NCBI RefSeq assembly: GCF_002551005.1
Contig: NZ_NVOY01000029.1
Location: 1-64,000, forward strand
Source: Bacillus pseudomycoides
Lineage (GTDB): Bacteria; Bacillota; Bacilli; Bacillales; Bacillaceae_G
DNA length: 64,000 nt
Direction: 5' to 3'
Shown piece after piece: positions 52,218 to 61,237 of this stretch. Numbering within the stretch: the first letter of the stretch is position 1; each line of letters starts with the position of its first letter. The position numbers were made by a program, and so were the translations under genes. Below the pieces are notes generated by a model that saw only the letters and a program-made list of their open reading frames with translations, had not been told where the DNA came from and did no database searches.

Positions 52218-53441
52218 TTATTCTATATTTCGATTCATTTTGCGTTGTGTTGCAACGCTCACTTCAACTTCTTTGATTGGTAAAAACGTTCCGATACATG
52301 CTATACATGCACAAGTTGCAAAAACAAATGGTAATGATTTAACAGCAACGAATGATAGTGTTCCGAAAATAATAAGGTCTAATATTGAATCTAAAACAGA
52401 AAGTAATGAAATAGTTGTTGCACGTACATGAGACGGGATTATATCATTACTAAGCTGCGAGTATATCGGATATCGAATTGCACGCACGAACCGTAAAATA
52501 AAGAAAGCTCCTAGTACAATCCACAATGTATCTCCAAAAAATGTTGATAATAGTAAACCACTAACAGCTAACCCACCCGTTACATTCAGTAACATTGTAC
52601 GTGAGAATCTACTAGTAAGCCATCCGATAGATATCGAAGAAAGGTATCCAAGGATAGCAGCTAAAGCATACATAATGCCAATCGCAAATACAGGAAGGCC
52701 TGCGTTCGTAAACAACGGTTGGTTAAAAGCGTCATATACTGCGCTTGCTGGAATAAAAACAAGCGAGACGTTTAAAAACATAATAAGTAGTTGTGGCGCT
52801 TTACGAATAACCCGTATTCCTTCAATTATTTGTGAAAAAGATTCTTCTCGGTAAGATGACAGTTTCTCAGGACTTTTAATGTAAAATAGTAAAGCAAGTT
52901 CTATCAAATGAAATATTATCCCAAGAGCAATTAAAAGTGTAAATTGTTCTTCTCGTAAATCTTTAGCGAAATACGAACCGAAAATGACAGCGATTAACAT
53001 AGAAATAAAGCCTGCTGATTGGATTTTCCCCATCGCTTGATCCATTAAATGTTGCTCATTGTTTTCTTTTAACGATTCATAAATTAGCGCTTCATCTGCA
53101 CCGGAGAAAAATGTAACTGACAAACCGTTCAATAAACTGTATACACAAAATAACCATAGATTATCTGCAAATAATAAGATAGAAATGCTGACAGTTTTTA
53201 TGATAGATCCTGTCAAAAATGATAATTTTGCACCGAATCGATCAGCATAAACTCCTGCTGGGATTTCCCCAATAAGTACTGCCACGCTCCAACACATCAT
53301 GACAATAAATATATTTGCTGCTGTTAAGCCTTTTTCCATATAAAAAAGGGTCATTACGGGTTGTAAAAAGCTAATCGTTCCAAAAAAATGTACCCAAAAT
53401 AAAATCGAAATATTATGCGTTGCGATTGTTTGTTTCTTCAA
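52218..53441 (-). CDS. MFS efflux transporter
   Basis: This 407-residue protein has twelve membrane segments; GEIPAGVYADRFGAKLSFLT is the loop 2-3 motif. It is like drug or sugar efflux MFS proteins, substrate unknown. The start is TTG, 6-7 bases after GTAGGAGA. An 18-codon leader frame and a hairpin (53485-53564) precede it, a layout used by some antibiotic-inducible resistance genes. It could export the TOMM product, but there is no direct evidence. Confidence 0.85.
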   Translation of the reverse strand: MKKQTIATHNISILFWVHFFGTISFLQPVMTLFYMEKGLTAANIFIVMMCWSVAVLIGEIPAGVYADRFGAKLSFLTGSIIKTVSISILLFADNLWLFCVYSLLNGLSVTFFSGADEALIYESLKENNEQHLMDQAMGKIQSAGFISMLIAVIFGSYFAKDLREEQFTLLIALGIIFHLIELALLFYIKSPEKLSSYREESFSQIIEGIRVIRKAPQLLIMFLNVSLVFIPASAVYDAFNQPLFTNAGLPVFAIGIMYALAAILGYLSSISIGWLTSRFSRTMLLNVTGGLAVSGLLLSTFFGDTLWIVLGAFFILRFVRAIRYPIYSQLSNDIIPSHVRATTISLLSVLDSILDLIIFGTLSFVAVKSLPFVFATCACIACIGTFLPIKEVEVSVATQRKMNRNIE

Positions 53442-53484
53442 TTGTTCTCCTACTTTCCGTTATTCATTTTTCATGATGGATTTA

Positions 53485-53531
53485 GGAAGCAGGAGTGTTA
53501 TATTACGTTAGTCGATATTCACTCCTCTTCC
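53485..53531 (-). promoter_or_regulatory. Attenuator-like hairpin before the MFS gene
   Basis: GGAAGAGGAGTG in the leader frame can pair with CACTCCTGCTTCC after it. A ribosome stalled in the leader would open the stem. Confidence 0.5.
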
Positions 53532-53564
53532 TACGCTTGAAAATGTTTTTAGTGTTTTTTGCAT
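53508..53564 (-). CDS. Possible 18-residue leader peptide
   Basis: MQKTLKTFSSVGRGVNID, with AAAGGAGG 7 bases before the ATG. It sits 66 bases upstream of the MFS start and its 3' half is in a hairpin, so a regulatory leader is likely. Sequence not recognised. Confidence 0.5.
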   Translation of the reverse strand: MQKTLKTFSSVGRGVNID

Positions 53565-53729
53565 GTTATTTCCTCCTTTAATATAGATATGTTTATTATA
53601 ACAATTTTCTTAATATTAAAGAAACGTTTTTGGAAATCATGATAAGATTGTAGGAACGTGTAAAGTAGTATATAATAAAATACAATAAATGATTATTTTA
53701 GGTATTCCTAAAATAAAGGAGCGATACAT

Positions 53730-53834
53730 ATGAACATTACTATTTATTTTGGAAGCCATGAAGATCAAGAAGTACGTACAATGGATTGCCATTTAGATGT
53801 CGAAGATGCTGAAGAAATTACATCTATTTCTTAA
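53730..53834 (+). CDS. Small acidic protein, unknown
   Basis: This 34-residue protein starts MNITIYFGSHEDQEVRTMDC and ends EDAEEITSIS. AAAGGAGCG precedes the ATG; a terminator follows at 53884-53910. A genuine single-gene unit of unknown function. Confidence 0.65.
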   Translation: MNITIYFGSHEDQEVRTMDCHLDVEDAEEITSIS

Positions 53835-53883
53835 TATAAATATACATAATATTATGGAGAAGTTCTCTTCCCTATTCTTTATT

Positions 53884-53910
53884 AAGATGCCTTTTTAAGG
53901 CATCTTTTTT
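53884..53910 (+). terminator. Terminator
   Basis: AAGATGCCTT-TTT-AAGGCATCTT followed by TTTT. Confidence 0.8.
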
Positions 53911-53932
53911 GTTTATTTTTGAGGATAAAACA

Positions 53933-53961
53933 TTTACTTTTTAACGAATAAATAGTACAAT
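53933..53961 (+). promoter_or_regulatory. Promoter of the duplicated-domain gene
   Basis: The -35 TTTACT and -10 TACAAT are 17 bases apart; a LexA-like box begins 10 bases after the -10. Confidence 0.5.
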
Positions 53962-53970
53962 ATTAACACA

Positions 53971-53984
53971 AGAACAAACGTTCG
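53971..53984 (+). promoter_or_regulatory. Candidate LexA (DinR) box
   Basis: AGAACAAACGTTCG differs from the Bacillus consensus CGAACNNNNGTTCG only at the first base. Confidence 0.55.
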
Positions 53985-54034
53985 TTTTATGTCTCATCCC
54001 CCTTTGGGATAGGTACTAGGAAGGATGGATTTCA

Positions 54035-54739
54035 TTGGCTCAAAATAAACGCAGAGGAAGAAAAAAGCATACTCCGACTATATCAAATACAGGCTTTATT
54101 GGCTCTGTGTTTATCGATACGTTAGAACTTCAAAAAAAATCATATTACTTTTCTCGTAAACGACTACATATTGCGCATCATGTATTAGATGGTCTTGCAC
54201 AAGCAACAAGTTCTCTTTTCGCTGAACATCATGTTTCTGCTTACTTATCGTGTGTGTATCTACATAAACAAAAGAAAATTGGGTTTGTTCTTTCGACGAA
54301 ACCTTTTAAAGAAGCTGAAGGTGTTGCATATTTTAAAAATTATTTAATTGAAAAGAACTTTTATAACGGAAATATTGAAGAAGAAAATTATCAAGAAATT
54401 TTTAACACTGGTTTTATTGGTGTTGTTTTTGCAGATTTATCAAGCATTGATCGTTTTAATTTTAATTTTGAAATGACTCTTTTATCAAAGTTAATGAAAG
54501 ACATGATTATTCCAGTTAAAGAGTTATTTTTACGTAATAAAATTCCAGCATACATTTCTACTGTCAATTTGGAAGATCAACAAAAATTAGGGTTTGTTTT
54601 ATCTGTAAAGCCATACGATGAACGTTCTGAAGCAGATTTGTATTTTGAAATGTATTTGAGAGAACGTGGTTTATATATTGGTGATGAAGAAGATGATATT
54701 GATAAGATTGTCATTCGAAAAAAAGTTGAGATATTATAA
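54035..54739 (+). CDS. Protein with two copies of an unknown domain
   Basis: This 234-residue protein has a basic start (AQNKRRGRKKHTPT) and two related blocks of about 100 residues, each beginning NTGFIGxVFxD (about 18-125 and 123-225) and ending KxGFVLSxKP. I do not know this domain. The start is TTG after AGGAAGG. A promoter with a LexA-like box precedes it, so expression may rise after DNA damage. Single-gene unit. Confidence 0.75.
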   Translation: MAQNKRRGRKKHTPTISNTGFIGSVFIDTLELQKKSYYFSRKRLHIAHHVLDGLAQATSSLFAEHHVSAYLSCVYLHKQKKIGFVLSTKPFKEAEGVAYFKNYLIEKNFYNGNIEEENYQEIFNTGFIGVVFADLSSIDRFNFNFEMTLLSKLMKDMIIPVKELFLRNKIPAYISTVNLEDQQKLGFVLSVKPYDERSEADLYFEMYLRERGLYIGDEEDDIDKIVIRKKVEIL

Positions 54740-54740
54740 C

Positions 54741-54777
54741 AAAAAGGATGGTTAATATATAATTAGCCATCCTTTTT
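54741..54777. terminator. Bidirectional terminator
   Basis: AAAAAGGATGGTTAAT pairs with ATTAGCCATCCTTTTT between convergent genes. Confidence 0.8.
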
Positions 54778-54784
54778 ACTTAAA

Positions 54785-55291
54785 CTATTTAAAGTTTTCA
54801 TTTTCTAATACAACAACATCTTTATTTGTTAATCTTCCAGCTTGTTTTGTATATTCTACAAGCCTGATAATATTATCACAGGCTTGCTTTGCACCGAAAA
54901 CTAATAATGGCACACCAATAAAATCAATTTTTAACCTTCTCGAAAATAAACCACCGATCGTCATCGCAAACGGTACAGTTGGTGATGTATTAGAAAACAC
55001 AATTTTTTCGTGGTTTTGATATTTATCTTGTAATAGTATACTTAAATTTTTTAAAGCTGGAACTACAACTTTAGATGCACCATGACCGACTGTATAAACA
55101 GGATTGTCGTTTTCATCTCGTCCGTGAAAAATAATTTTCCCCATATCGGAAGTTTTTAGTTTATTAAAATAATCAACGTTTAATATTTCGTCTTTCGTAA
55201 GTTTCCGATCCGTTGGTAGTTTTTTTAAATGATACGCTGCCGCTAATGAAGTTGTATGTGTTCCGCCATAATCAGTATAAATATAAATCAT
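54785..55291 (-). CDS. DUF3189 family protein
   Basis: This 168-residue soluble protein starts MIYIYTDYGGTHTTSLAAAY, the characteristic beginning of DUF3189, and contains KIIFHGRDENDNPVYTVGHG. Function unknown. The ATG at 55291 is 8 bases after AAAGG; an ATG one codon earlier is also possible. Monocistronic. Confidence 0.8.
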   Translation of the reverse strand: MIYIYTDYGGTHTTSLAAAYHLKKLPTDRKLTKDEILNVDYFNKLKTSDMGKIIFHGRDENDNPVYTVGHGASKVVVPALKNLSILLQDKYQNHEKIVFSNTSPTVPFAMTIGGLFSRRLKIDFIGVPLLVFGAKQACDNIIRLVEYTKQAGRLTNKDVVVLENENFK

Positions 55292-55392
55292 CATATCATC
55301 CTTTAAATTGATATTCATGATGATTATTGTTACCAATATTTTGTGTTCTAATCTAAAAGTAGTATATAGCGTATTTATAAACAGCAGACAAT

Positions 55393-55992
55393 TTAAGCTG
55401 TATGATTGTACTTAGACAGTATTGGAATTCGCTTTGTTATTATAGCGTAAATTTGAAATATGAGACGTGCCAAAGGTTCTACTTTGTTTGTATATTTAAT
55501 GATTAAAGCACTTGTTATGAAAGATAAAACAGCTCCGCCTATAATATCTGCCGGATAATGAACACCAACATATATACGTGAAATGCCAACTAGTATAGCC
55601 CAAAACAACGCGATATTTTTCCATGCCTCTCCTCGTAAAATCATTGTAAATGCTATCGAAAATACGAGTACAGAATGATCACTTACAAACGAAGAGTCAG
55701 CAGCGTGTGGTACTAATTTGTGCACATGATATGTGACAAATGGTCGTGGATGATAATAAAGTGCATGAATCAAAACATTTACAAGTAGTGCTGTACAGAC
55801 AGAAAGAGCTGTGTACAAAACTGTATATTGTTTACGAATAGCTGTTTCTTTTTGTCCATTGCTAAAAAATAAAGAAAGCATTAAGATAATTGCAACATAT
55901 GGCGCGCTGCTCGTAATAAATATCATCCCTTTGTCTAACAAAGCAGAGGAACCTGCCCAATTATTAATCCAGTGGAATATTGTGTAATTCAT
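55393..55992 (-). CDS. PAP2-type undecaprenyl-diphosphatase (BcrC-like)
   Basis: This 199-residue membrane phosphatase has the acid phosphatase motifs YYHPRPF (residues about 78-84), SSFVSDHSVLVFS in place of PSGH, and GISRIYVGVHYPADIIGG. BcrC-type enzymes recycle undecaprenyl pyrophosphate on the outer membrane face and protect against bacitracin. A second lipid-carrier phosphatase besides uppP in this window. Ribosome site GGAGAG upstream. Confidence 0.85.
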   Translation of the reverse strand: MNYTIFHWINNWAGSSALLDKGMIFITSSAPYVAIILMLSLFFSNGQKETAIRKQYTVLYTALSVCTALLVNVLIHALYYHPRPFVTYHVHKLVPHAADSSFVSDHSVLVFSIAFTMILRGEAWKNIALFWAILVGISRIYVGVHYPADIIGGAVLSFITSALIIKYTNKVEPLARLIFQIYAIITKRIPILSKYNHTA

Positions 55993-56143
55993 ATAAGTCT
56001 CTCCTTGTTTACATTCAGTACGTAATTACCTATTTCGTTGATTTACTCAGTATACACTGGCAACATGAAATGTTCTTAAATTTTTTCTCATCTTTTTCTC
56101 ATTTTTCTTCGGTATTGATAAAATTTATAATAAGTCCACAAAG

Positions 56144-56178
56144 AAAAGCGAGAAGTATGCAATCTACTTCTCGCTTTT
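56144..56178 (-). terminator. Terminator overlapping the kinase stop codon
   Basis: AAAAGCGAGAAGTA pairs with TACTTCTCGCTTTT. The 3' end of the kinase frame lies inside the stem. Confidence 0.7.
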
Positions 56179-57585
56179 TACACAATAAAACAATAAGGTA
56201 ACTGTCGTTCCCTCTTGTTCTTTGCTGTCTATCATAATACGTCCATTGTATTTTTCTACAAGGCGCTTTGCGATGGAAAGTCCTAATCCATTTCCACCTT
56301 GTTTTCGGCTTCTTGCTTTGTCGACTCGGTAAAAACGATTTAGTACATATGGCAAATCAGACTCTGGTATTCCGACTCCGTGATCTGTAATGGTAATCTT
56401 AATTTTCTCTTCTTCTACCTCGCTTTGCAAGCAAATGTATTTTTCATGTTCTTTTGTATATTTGATCGCATTATCTAGTATAATAACTAAAATTTGTTCG
56501 AGATAAGAAGCTGGAATAGAAACACTTGCACGATTCGCATGTAATTGTCTCTCAAAGTGAAAGTTCGCATGCAGCAATTCGAAATTTTGCGTAACTTGTT
56601 CTATTACTGAATTTACATGTACAGGGTCGGCTGCAAGAGGATACATTTGTTCCGATTCTGCCCGGGATAATTCTAATAACTCTGACACAAGCTTATTGAG
56701 ACGATCTACTTCTTTTAAGCTGGAATCTAACGACTTTTGTAATATAGCAGGGTCATCTTTTCCCCAGCGATTTAACATAGAGAGATGTCCTTGTATAATC
56801 GCAAGTGGTGTGCGTAATTCATGGGATGCATCTTCAACGAATTGCTTTTGTTGCATAAAAGATGTTTCTAAATTGTCCATTAGCTCATTAAAAAGCAATC
56901 CGAGTTTGGCAAATTCATCATTGTTTTCGTGAATTGGTACCCTTTCTTTTAATCCATTTGTCTTAATTTTGTTCATCGTATCTGTAATAGCTTGCACACT
57001 TAATAGAAGTTGCTTCGCAAGAATGGTACCGCCTAAAAAGCTAAGAAGCAATCCCCCTATACCGGCAGCGATCATAACAAGAAAAATAAGCTTCATTAAA
57101 TGATCAAAAGCTTCAAAGTTTTGTGCAACTTCAATTGTGCCAGTAAATGTACGTGTTGTAATCGGCATGCGCTGTACAAATATTCTATCTTCAAGATGCC
57201 TTTTCATAGAAGTTTCAGGTCGATCGACGTGCTTTGGCTTAACTAAATTCGGTTTAAAGTCACGTGAAACAGAGACAAGTTCCTTTCCTTTTGCATCCAA
57301 AATTCGAATCATTTGATGTTTATCATTTATAGTTGCAAGAAAATCCTTACTGTTTTCAATCATATCTGCAGAAAAATTTGTATTCTCATTCTTAAAATAA
57401 GCTTCTATTTCTGTTACTTGCCTGTTAATTTGCTTTTTTTCATAATCAAACGTCCAATGGTCAATAATCACATATTGTAAAATATTATATAAAAAGAATA
57501 AAACAAATATTAATGTGCTGGACCATAGTGTTAATTTCCATTTTACAGGAAGATTCCGGATGCGATTTCTTAATTGCTTCATCAT
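56164..57585 (-). CDS. Sensor histidine kinase
   Basis: This 473-residue kinase has membrane segments at about 19-40 and 165-187 around a 120-residue external domain, a HAMP linker, phospho-acceptor QFVEDASHELRTPLAIIQGH (His255), and ATPase motifs LDNAIKYTKE, ITDHGVGIPESDL and GGNGLGLSIAKRL. It works with the response regulator encoded just upstream, overlapping by 4 bases (ATGA). Together with a heme-type membrane protein it forms a three-gene operon. Confidence 0.9.
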   Translation of the reverse strand: MMKQLRNRIRNLPVKWKLTLWSSTLIFVLFFLYNILQYVIIDHWTFDYEKKQINRQVTEIEAYFKNENTNFSADMIENSKDFLATINDKHQMIRILDAKGKELVSVSRDFKPNLVKPKHVDRPETSMKRHLEDRIFVQRMPITTRTFTGTIEVAQNFEAFDHLMKLIFLVMIAAGIGGLLLSFLGGTILAKQLLLSVQAITDTMNKIKTNGLKERVPIHENNDEFAKLGLLFNELMDNLETSFMQQKQFVEDASHELRTPLAIIQGHLSMLNRWGKDDPAILQKSLDSSLKEVDRLNKLVSELLELSRAESEQMYPLAADPVHVNSVIEQVTQNFELLHANFHFERQLHANRASVSIPASYLEQILVIILDNAIKYTKEHEKYICLQSEVEEEKIKITITDHGVGIPESDLPYVLNRFYRVDKARSRKQGGNGLGLSIAKRLVEKYNGRIMIDSKEQEGTTVTLLFYCVKSEK

Positions 57586-58250
57586 CGCATCACATATCCT
57601 ACGCCTCTGACAGTTTGTATATACGTTTCTTTGTCTTGGCTATTCAATTTATTACGTAAATAACGTACATAAACGTCTACTATATTCGTCTCTACCACTG
57701 CATTGTATCCCCAGACATGCTCTAAGAGCATGTCTCTTGTCAATACACGATTAATATTTTTCATAAACATCATAAGCAACTCGAATTCTTTATTTGTTAA
57801 CTCGATTATCTCTTCTGTTTTATGTAAAGTTCGAGACTCTACATCGAGTTCTAAATCTTTAAATCTTAAAAGAAGTTTATTTTCTTCTTTTTGATTTCGT
57901 CTCAAAATCACACGCATTCTTGCTAATAATTCTTCAATGGCAAAAGGCTTTGGTAAGTAATCATCTGCACCGCTATCTAATCCGGTTACACGATCCATAA
58001 TACTATCACGAGCTGTTAACATAATAATAGGTGTTTCTTTTGTTGCACGTAATCGGCGGCATACTTCAATTCCGTTAAGGCCAGGAAGCATTAAATCAAG
58101 AAGAATGATGTCATAATTATGCTCAATAGCTGATTCTAACCCTTTTCTTCCATCATATACAACATCTATTGCATATCCTTCATATTTTAGTTCTAGCTCT
58201 AAAAATTCCGCTAAACTTTCTTCATCTTCAATAATTAAAATACGTTGCAA
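57582..58250 (-). CDS. OmpR-family response regulator
   Basis: This 222-residue regulator has its receiver Asp52 in IILLDLMLPGLNGIEVCRRL, acidic IEDEE, MLTARDS and PKPFAIEE, and a winged-helix end TYIQTVRGVGYVMR. Partner of the overlapping kinase. The start is the TTG at 58250, 8 bases after GGAG, giving MQRILIIEDEE; a GTG three codons earlier sits on that site. It lies 11 bases after the membrane gene. Confidence 0.9.
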   Translation of the reverse strand: MQRILIIEDEESLAEFLELELKYEGYAIDVVYDGRKGLESAIEHNYDIILLDLMLPGLNGIEVCRRLRATKETPIIMLTARDSIMDRVTGLDSGADDYLPKPFAIEELLARMRVILRRNQKEENKLLLRFKDLELDVESRTLHKTEEIIELTNKEFELLMMFMKNINRVLTRDMLLEHVWGYNAVVETNIVDVYVRYLRNKLNSQDKETYIQTVRGVGYVMR

Positions 58251-58261
58251 TATTATCACTC

Positions 58262-58792
58262 CTATACAGTAAGGTGAACGAGTAATCCAATTCCAAATAT
58301 AATAGCCACAATTTGATGTGCTTTACGATACGCTATATATTTTTTCTTATCTTTCAGTTTGTGTAATAGTATACCTGCTATAGCGACAAGAACTAATCCT
58401 ATGAAAGTGAAAATCCCACTATAAATTCGAATCATATGGCGGCTACCTACTAATAAAAAATAGATCCCATGACTAGTAGCGACAGCAAAAACTGCATACC
58501 CAATCAACATATGATACTGCTTGAATAACATATAAAGTTCTTTTGTATATTTGGCAACAGTCATTTTCTTTTTGTGCAAAAATAACCAAATATTACGAAA
58601 TAACCATAAGGAACCAGCCGCAATTGCTCCGTATTCTGCAAGGGACCCAAGATTTTTATTCAATCCTTTTAATGCCATTTGATTTCCTACCATAAAATCA
58701 AACACTAACATTGTAACACTAAACGCAATAATACAGGCCCCTATAATTTTTATGGTCACATGAAAAAATTGATTGAGTACGCCTCTTGACAT
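58262..58792 (-). CDS. Four-helix membrane protein with histidine pairs, probable b-type heme protein
   Basis: This 176-residue membrane protein has about four segments. Two carry His pairs 14 residues apart (QYHMLIGYAVFAVATSHGIY and KAHQIVAIIFGIGLLVHLTV), the arrangement of bis-heme membrane cytochromes such as ferric-reductase-like domains. Heme binding is inferred. First gene of an operon with a two-component pair; GAGGGGGA precedes the ATG. It may signal to the kinase or be controlled by it. Confidence 0.7.
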   Translation of the reverse strand: MSRGVLNQFFHVTIKIIGACIIAFSVTMLVFDFMVGNQMALKGLNKNLGSLAEYGAIAAGSLWLFRNIWLFLHKKKMTVAKYTKELYMLFKQYHMLIGYAVFAVATSHGIYFLLVGSRHMIRIYSGIFTFIGLVLVAIAGILLHKLKDKKKYIAYRKAHQIVAIIFGIGLLVHLTV

Positions 58793-59225
58793 TTTGATCC
58801 CCCTCTTCCTGTAATTATGTAAAGTAATTATTTGTTAATATTTTAACCATAAAAATGGAAAAGAAAATGAAAGGAAGATTAAAATTAGATGAGAAAATGC
58901 ACAGTCGCTTCTTAAAGAAGCGAGGAGGATGGAAATCACTAAGTATCTTGACATGGATAAAAAATTGAAGAGTTTTTAATTAATTTGCTAGATAAAATAT
59001 AATGAAAAAAGAGTAAAAGAATCTTTCTAATCAAAGACTAGTTCTCTTACTCCTATGTGCTTATACACATAACGAACATATTTTTTGTATAAATCCATTT
59101 TGATTTTTCAACATTTGAGTTTCAGCTATGTAAAGGTAACCTGCACTCATTTTTTCTCTATGTTTTATCGTTACATGAGGTAGGGAGATGCTCTGTATGA
59201 CCTCTCACAAATGTTTGTTTTTCAA
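58793..59225. other. Intergenic region
   Basis: It has a palindrome CGCTTCTT-A-AAGAAGCG (58906-58922) and a weak hairpin around 59011-59052 that may end an earlier transcript. A 16-codon frame at 58929 touches its own ribosome site and is not convincing. Confidence 0.4.
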
Positions 59226-60953
59226 TTAAGAAGTTTGTGAAATTGGTAAGTGGATTTTCACTGAAGTCCCTATTCCAACCTTACTCGTTATATGGATTCT
59301 TCCTTGATGACGTTCAATAATTTTATAGCTAATCATTAAACCAATACCCGTTCCTTTTTCTTTCGTGCTATAAAAAGGTTCTCCAAGTTTTATAATTCTT
59401 TCTTCTGGAATACCAATCCCCTCATCTGAAATACAAATCATGACCTCATTGTCACTTGTTTTCTTAGCAGTAATTATGATGTTTCCTCCACTTGGCATTG
59501 CTTCAATAGAATTTTGTAAAACGTTTATAAATACTTGCTTTAACTGTTTTTCGCAACAATCAATATATAAGAAGTTAGGATCTGGTTGGAATGTGATATG
59601 AATATTTGTCATAATTGCTTTTGTGTTAATTAATGACACAACATTTTCTAATATAAAATAAAGATTCTTGTTTTCAAAAGAGGTTATTTCAGGTTTCGCA
59701 ATCGATAAAAACTCATGAATAATAGATTCAATACGCTCAATTTCAGAAATCATCAAGGGAAAATAATCTGTATCATTTTTCATTTGAATTTGTAATAATT
59801 GTATAAACCCTTTAATGACAGTTAAAGGATTTCGTACTTCATGTGCAACACCTGCGGCAAGTTGACTGACCGCGTCTAATGTGTCTGATTTATTTAATAG
59901 TTCGGCTGTTTTCCTTCGTTCGGTAATATCACGAACAATAATCATAATTTTATCTGTTAAAAGCGGTAAACATCGTGCTTCAAAATAATACATACTATCG
60001 TGCATCGGTAAAGAGTAGTCTACAATTTCTATGGAATGATTTTGTTGTACTTTTACAATTGCTTCTTGTAACTGATCGGCAACATCAGAAGGCAAAACAT
60101 CTTGAAACTTTTTCCCCATAAATTCATCAATAGGCACATAAAATTTTGCTGGACACCCAGCCTTATAATCAACAATTGTTCCATCAAAATTTGTTAAAAA
60201 GCATAAATCTGGAAGTGCTTTAAAAATTAATTCTAACTCTGAGGATTTTTGAATGAGCTCCTCTTCAATCTTTTTTCGATGTGTAATATCCACGCCAATT
60301 GCCCAGTAGCTATATCCAGGAGCAGGAAATTCCTTTGATAGGTTTGACCACATAATTGTTTTCTTATCACCATTTTTACAAGTAAGCGTCATTTCCCAAT
60401 CACGAAAGTTTTTACCGCGTATAGAAAATTCATGTAGCATTTGATTCCGATACACTTCATCAGGATAAAGAAGCTCTAATGCGCGAGGATTTTTAACAAT
60501 TTCAGCTGCACTATACCCTGTTACTAGTTCGCATTCTCGATTCCATATCGCAAGAGTACCTTCTTCAGTAAATGCATCAACCATCACAGGCATGTTTTGT
60601 AAAATAGTATATAGATTTTCCGCAGGTATCGATTGATTCTCCTGTAGTTCGTGTAATTTATTCATTCCTAAATTGGTCATAAGTGCTGCAAGAGATTTAA
60701 AATATATGGTGCAAGAATCAATATGATTGTGAGGAGAAAAGATGATGAAATCACCAATCTTATGTTCGTTAATCATAATTGGGACATGAATGTTTGTATG
60801 TATGTCAGTGGATTGTATGCCGTAATTAAATATGATCTCTCCATTGCAATCACGAAGTTGATGTGAAGTATGTGTTAAAAAATAAAATTGTTCTGCCATT
60901 TTCTGTATTTCTTTAATATCAATTAGCTCTGTAAGCCGGTACATATCCTCCAA
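59226..60953 (-). CDS. PAS-domain sensor histidine kinase (sporulation-kinase type)
   Basis: This 575-residue kinase has no membrane segments. The N-terminal 110 residues look like a ligand-sensing domain (LTELIDIKEIQKMAEQFYFL, as in PocR domains). Two PAS domains follow (about 115-230 and 240-350). Then come HisKA with AAGVAHEVRNPLTVIKGFIQ (His371) and HATPase motifs NVLQNSIEAM, ISDEGIGIPEERI and GTGIGLMISYKII. This kinase half resembles KinA-KinE sporulation kinases. No regulator is adjacent. The start (TTG 60953 or ATG 60944) is uncertain. Confidence 0.85.
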   Translation of the reverse strand: MEDMYRLTELIDIKEIQKMAEQFYFLTHTSHQLRDCNGEIIFNYGIQSTDIHTNIHVPIMINEHKIGDFIIFSPHNHIDSCTIYFKSLAALMTNLGMNKLHELQENQSIPAENLYTILQNMPVMVDAFTEEGTLAIWNRECELVTGYSAAEIVKNPRALELLYPDEVYRNQMLHEFSIRGKNFRDWEMTLTCKNGDKKTIMWSNLSKEFPAPGYSYWAIGVDITHRKKIEEELIQKSSELELIFKALPDLCFLTNFDGTIVDYKAGCPAKFYVPIDEFMGKKFQDVLPSDVADQLQEAIVKVQQNHSIEIVDYSLPMHDSMYYFEARCLPLLTDKIMIIVRDITERRKTAELLNKSDTLDAVSQLAAGVAHEVRNPLTVIKGFIQLLQIQMKNDTDYFPLMISEIERIESIIHEFLSIAKPEITSFENKNLYFILENVVSLINTKAIMTNIHITFQPDPNFLYIDCCEKQLKQVFINVLQNSIEAMPSGGNIIITAKKTSDNEVMICISDEGIGIPEERIIKLGEPFYSTKEKGTGIGLMISYKIIERHQGRIHITSKVGIGTSVKIHLPISQTS

Positions 60954-61096
60954 CCCCTATTTTTGTAATTCTAATGTAGCTATTAATTTTTCAATTATGT
61001 TTAATTTTTAAATTTATCCAACTTTTCCATTATACGAATTAAATTCATCAAGGTACATAGAAAAATAGAGTTATTCATGAATTTTTTTATTTTTCA

Positions 61097-61145
61097 ACAC
61101 GAAAAAAAGGACAAATTTTGTCGATATTTGTCCTTTTTTTCGTGT
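61097..61145 (-). terminator. Terminator of the HAD gene
   Basis: The perfect 20-bp stem ACACGAAAAAAAGGACAAAT with its complement lies 93 bases after the stop. Confidence 0.8.
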
Positions 61146-61237
61146 GTAACTAGTGTGAAATTTAAGTAATTGGATTAATAAGAGCATTTTTGATACTTTC
61201 ATCATTTTTCGACCGCGGTCTAACTAGCAAAATAACT

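Noticed and set aside
52218-53441. MFS gene as dedicated TOMM exporter
   Set aside because: It is separated from the cluster by an acetyltransferase gene and has its own leader and terminator; adjacency alone is not enough.
58929-58979. 16-codon frame MEITKYLDMDKKLKSF
   Set aside because: The GAGGAGG abuts the ATG with no spacing, and there is no other support.
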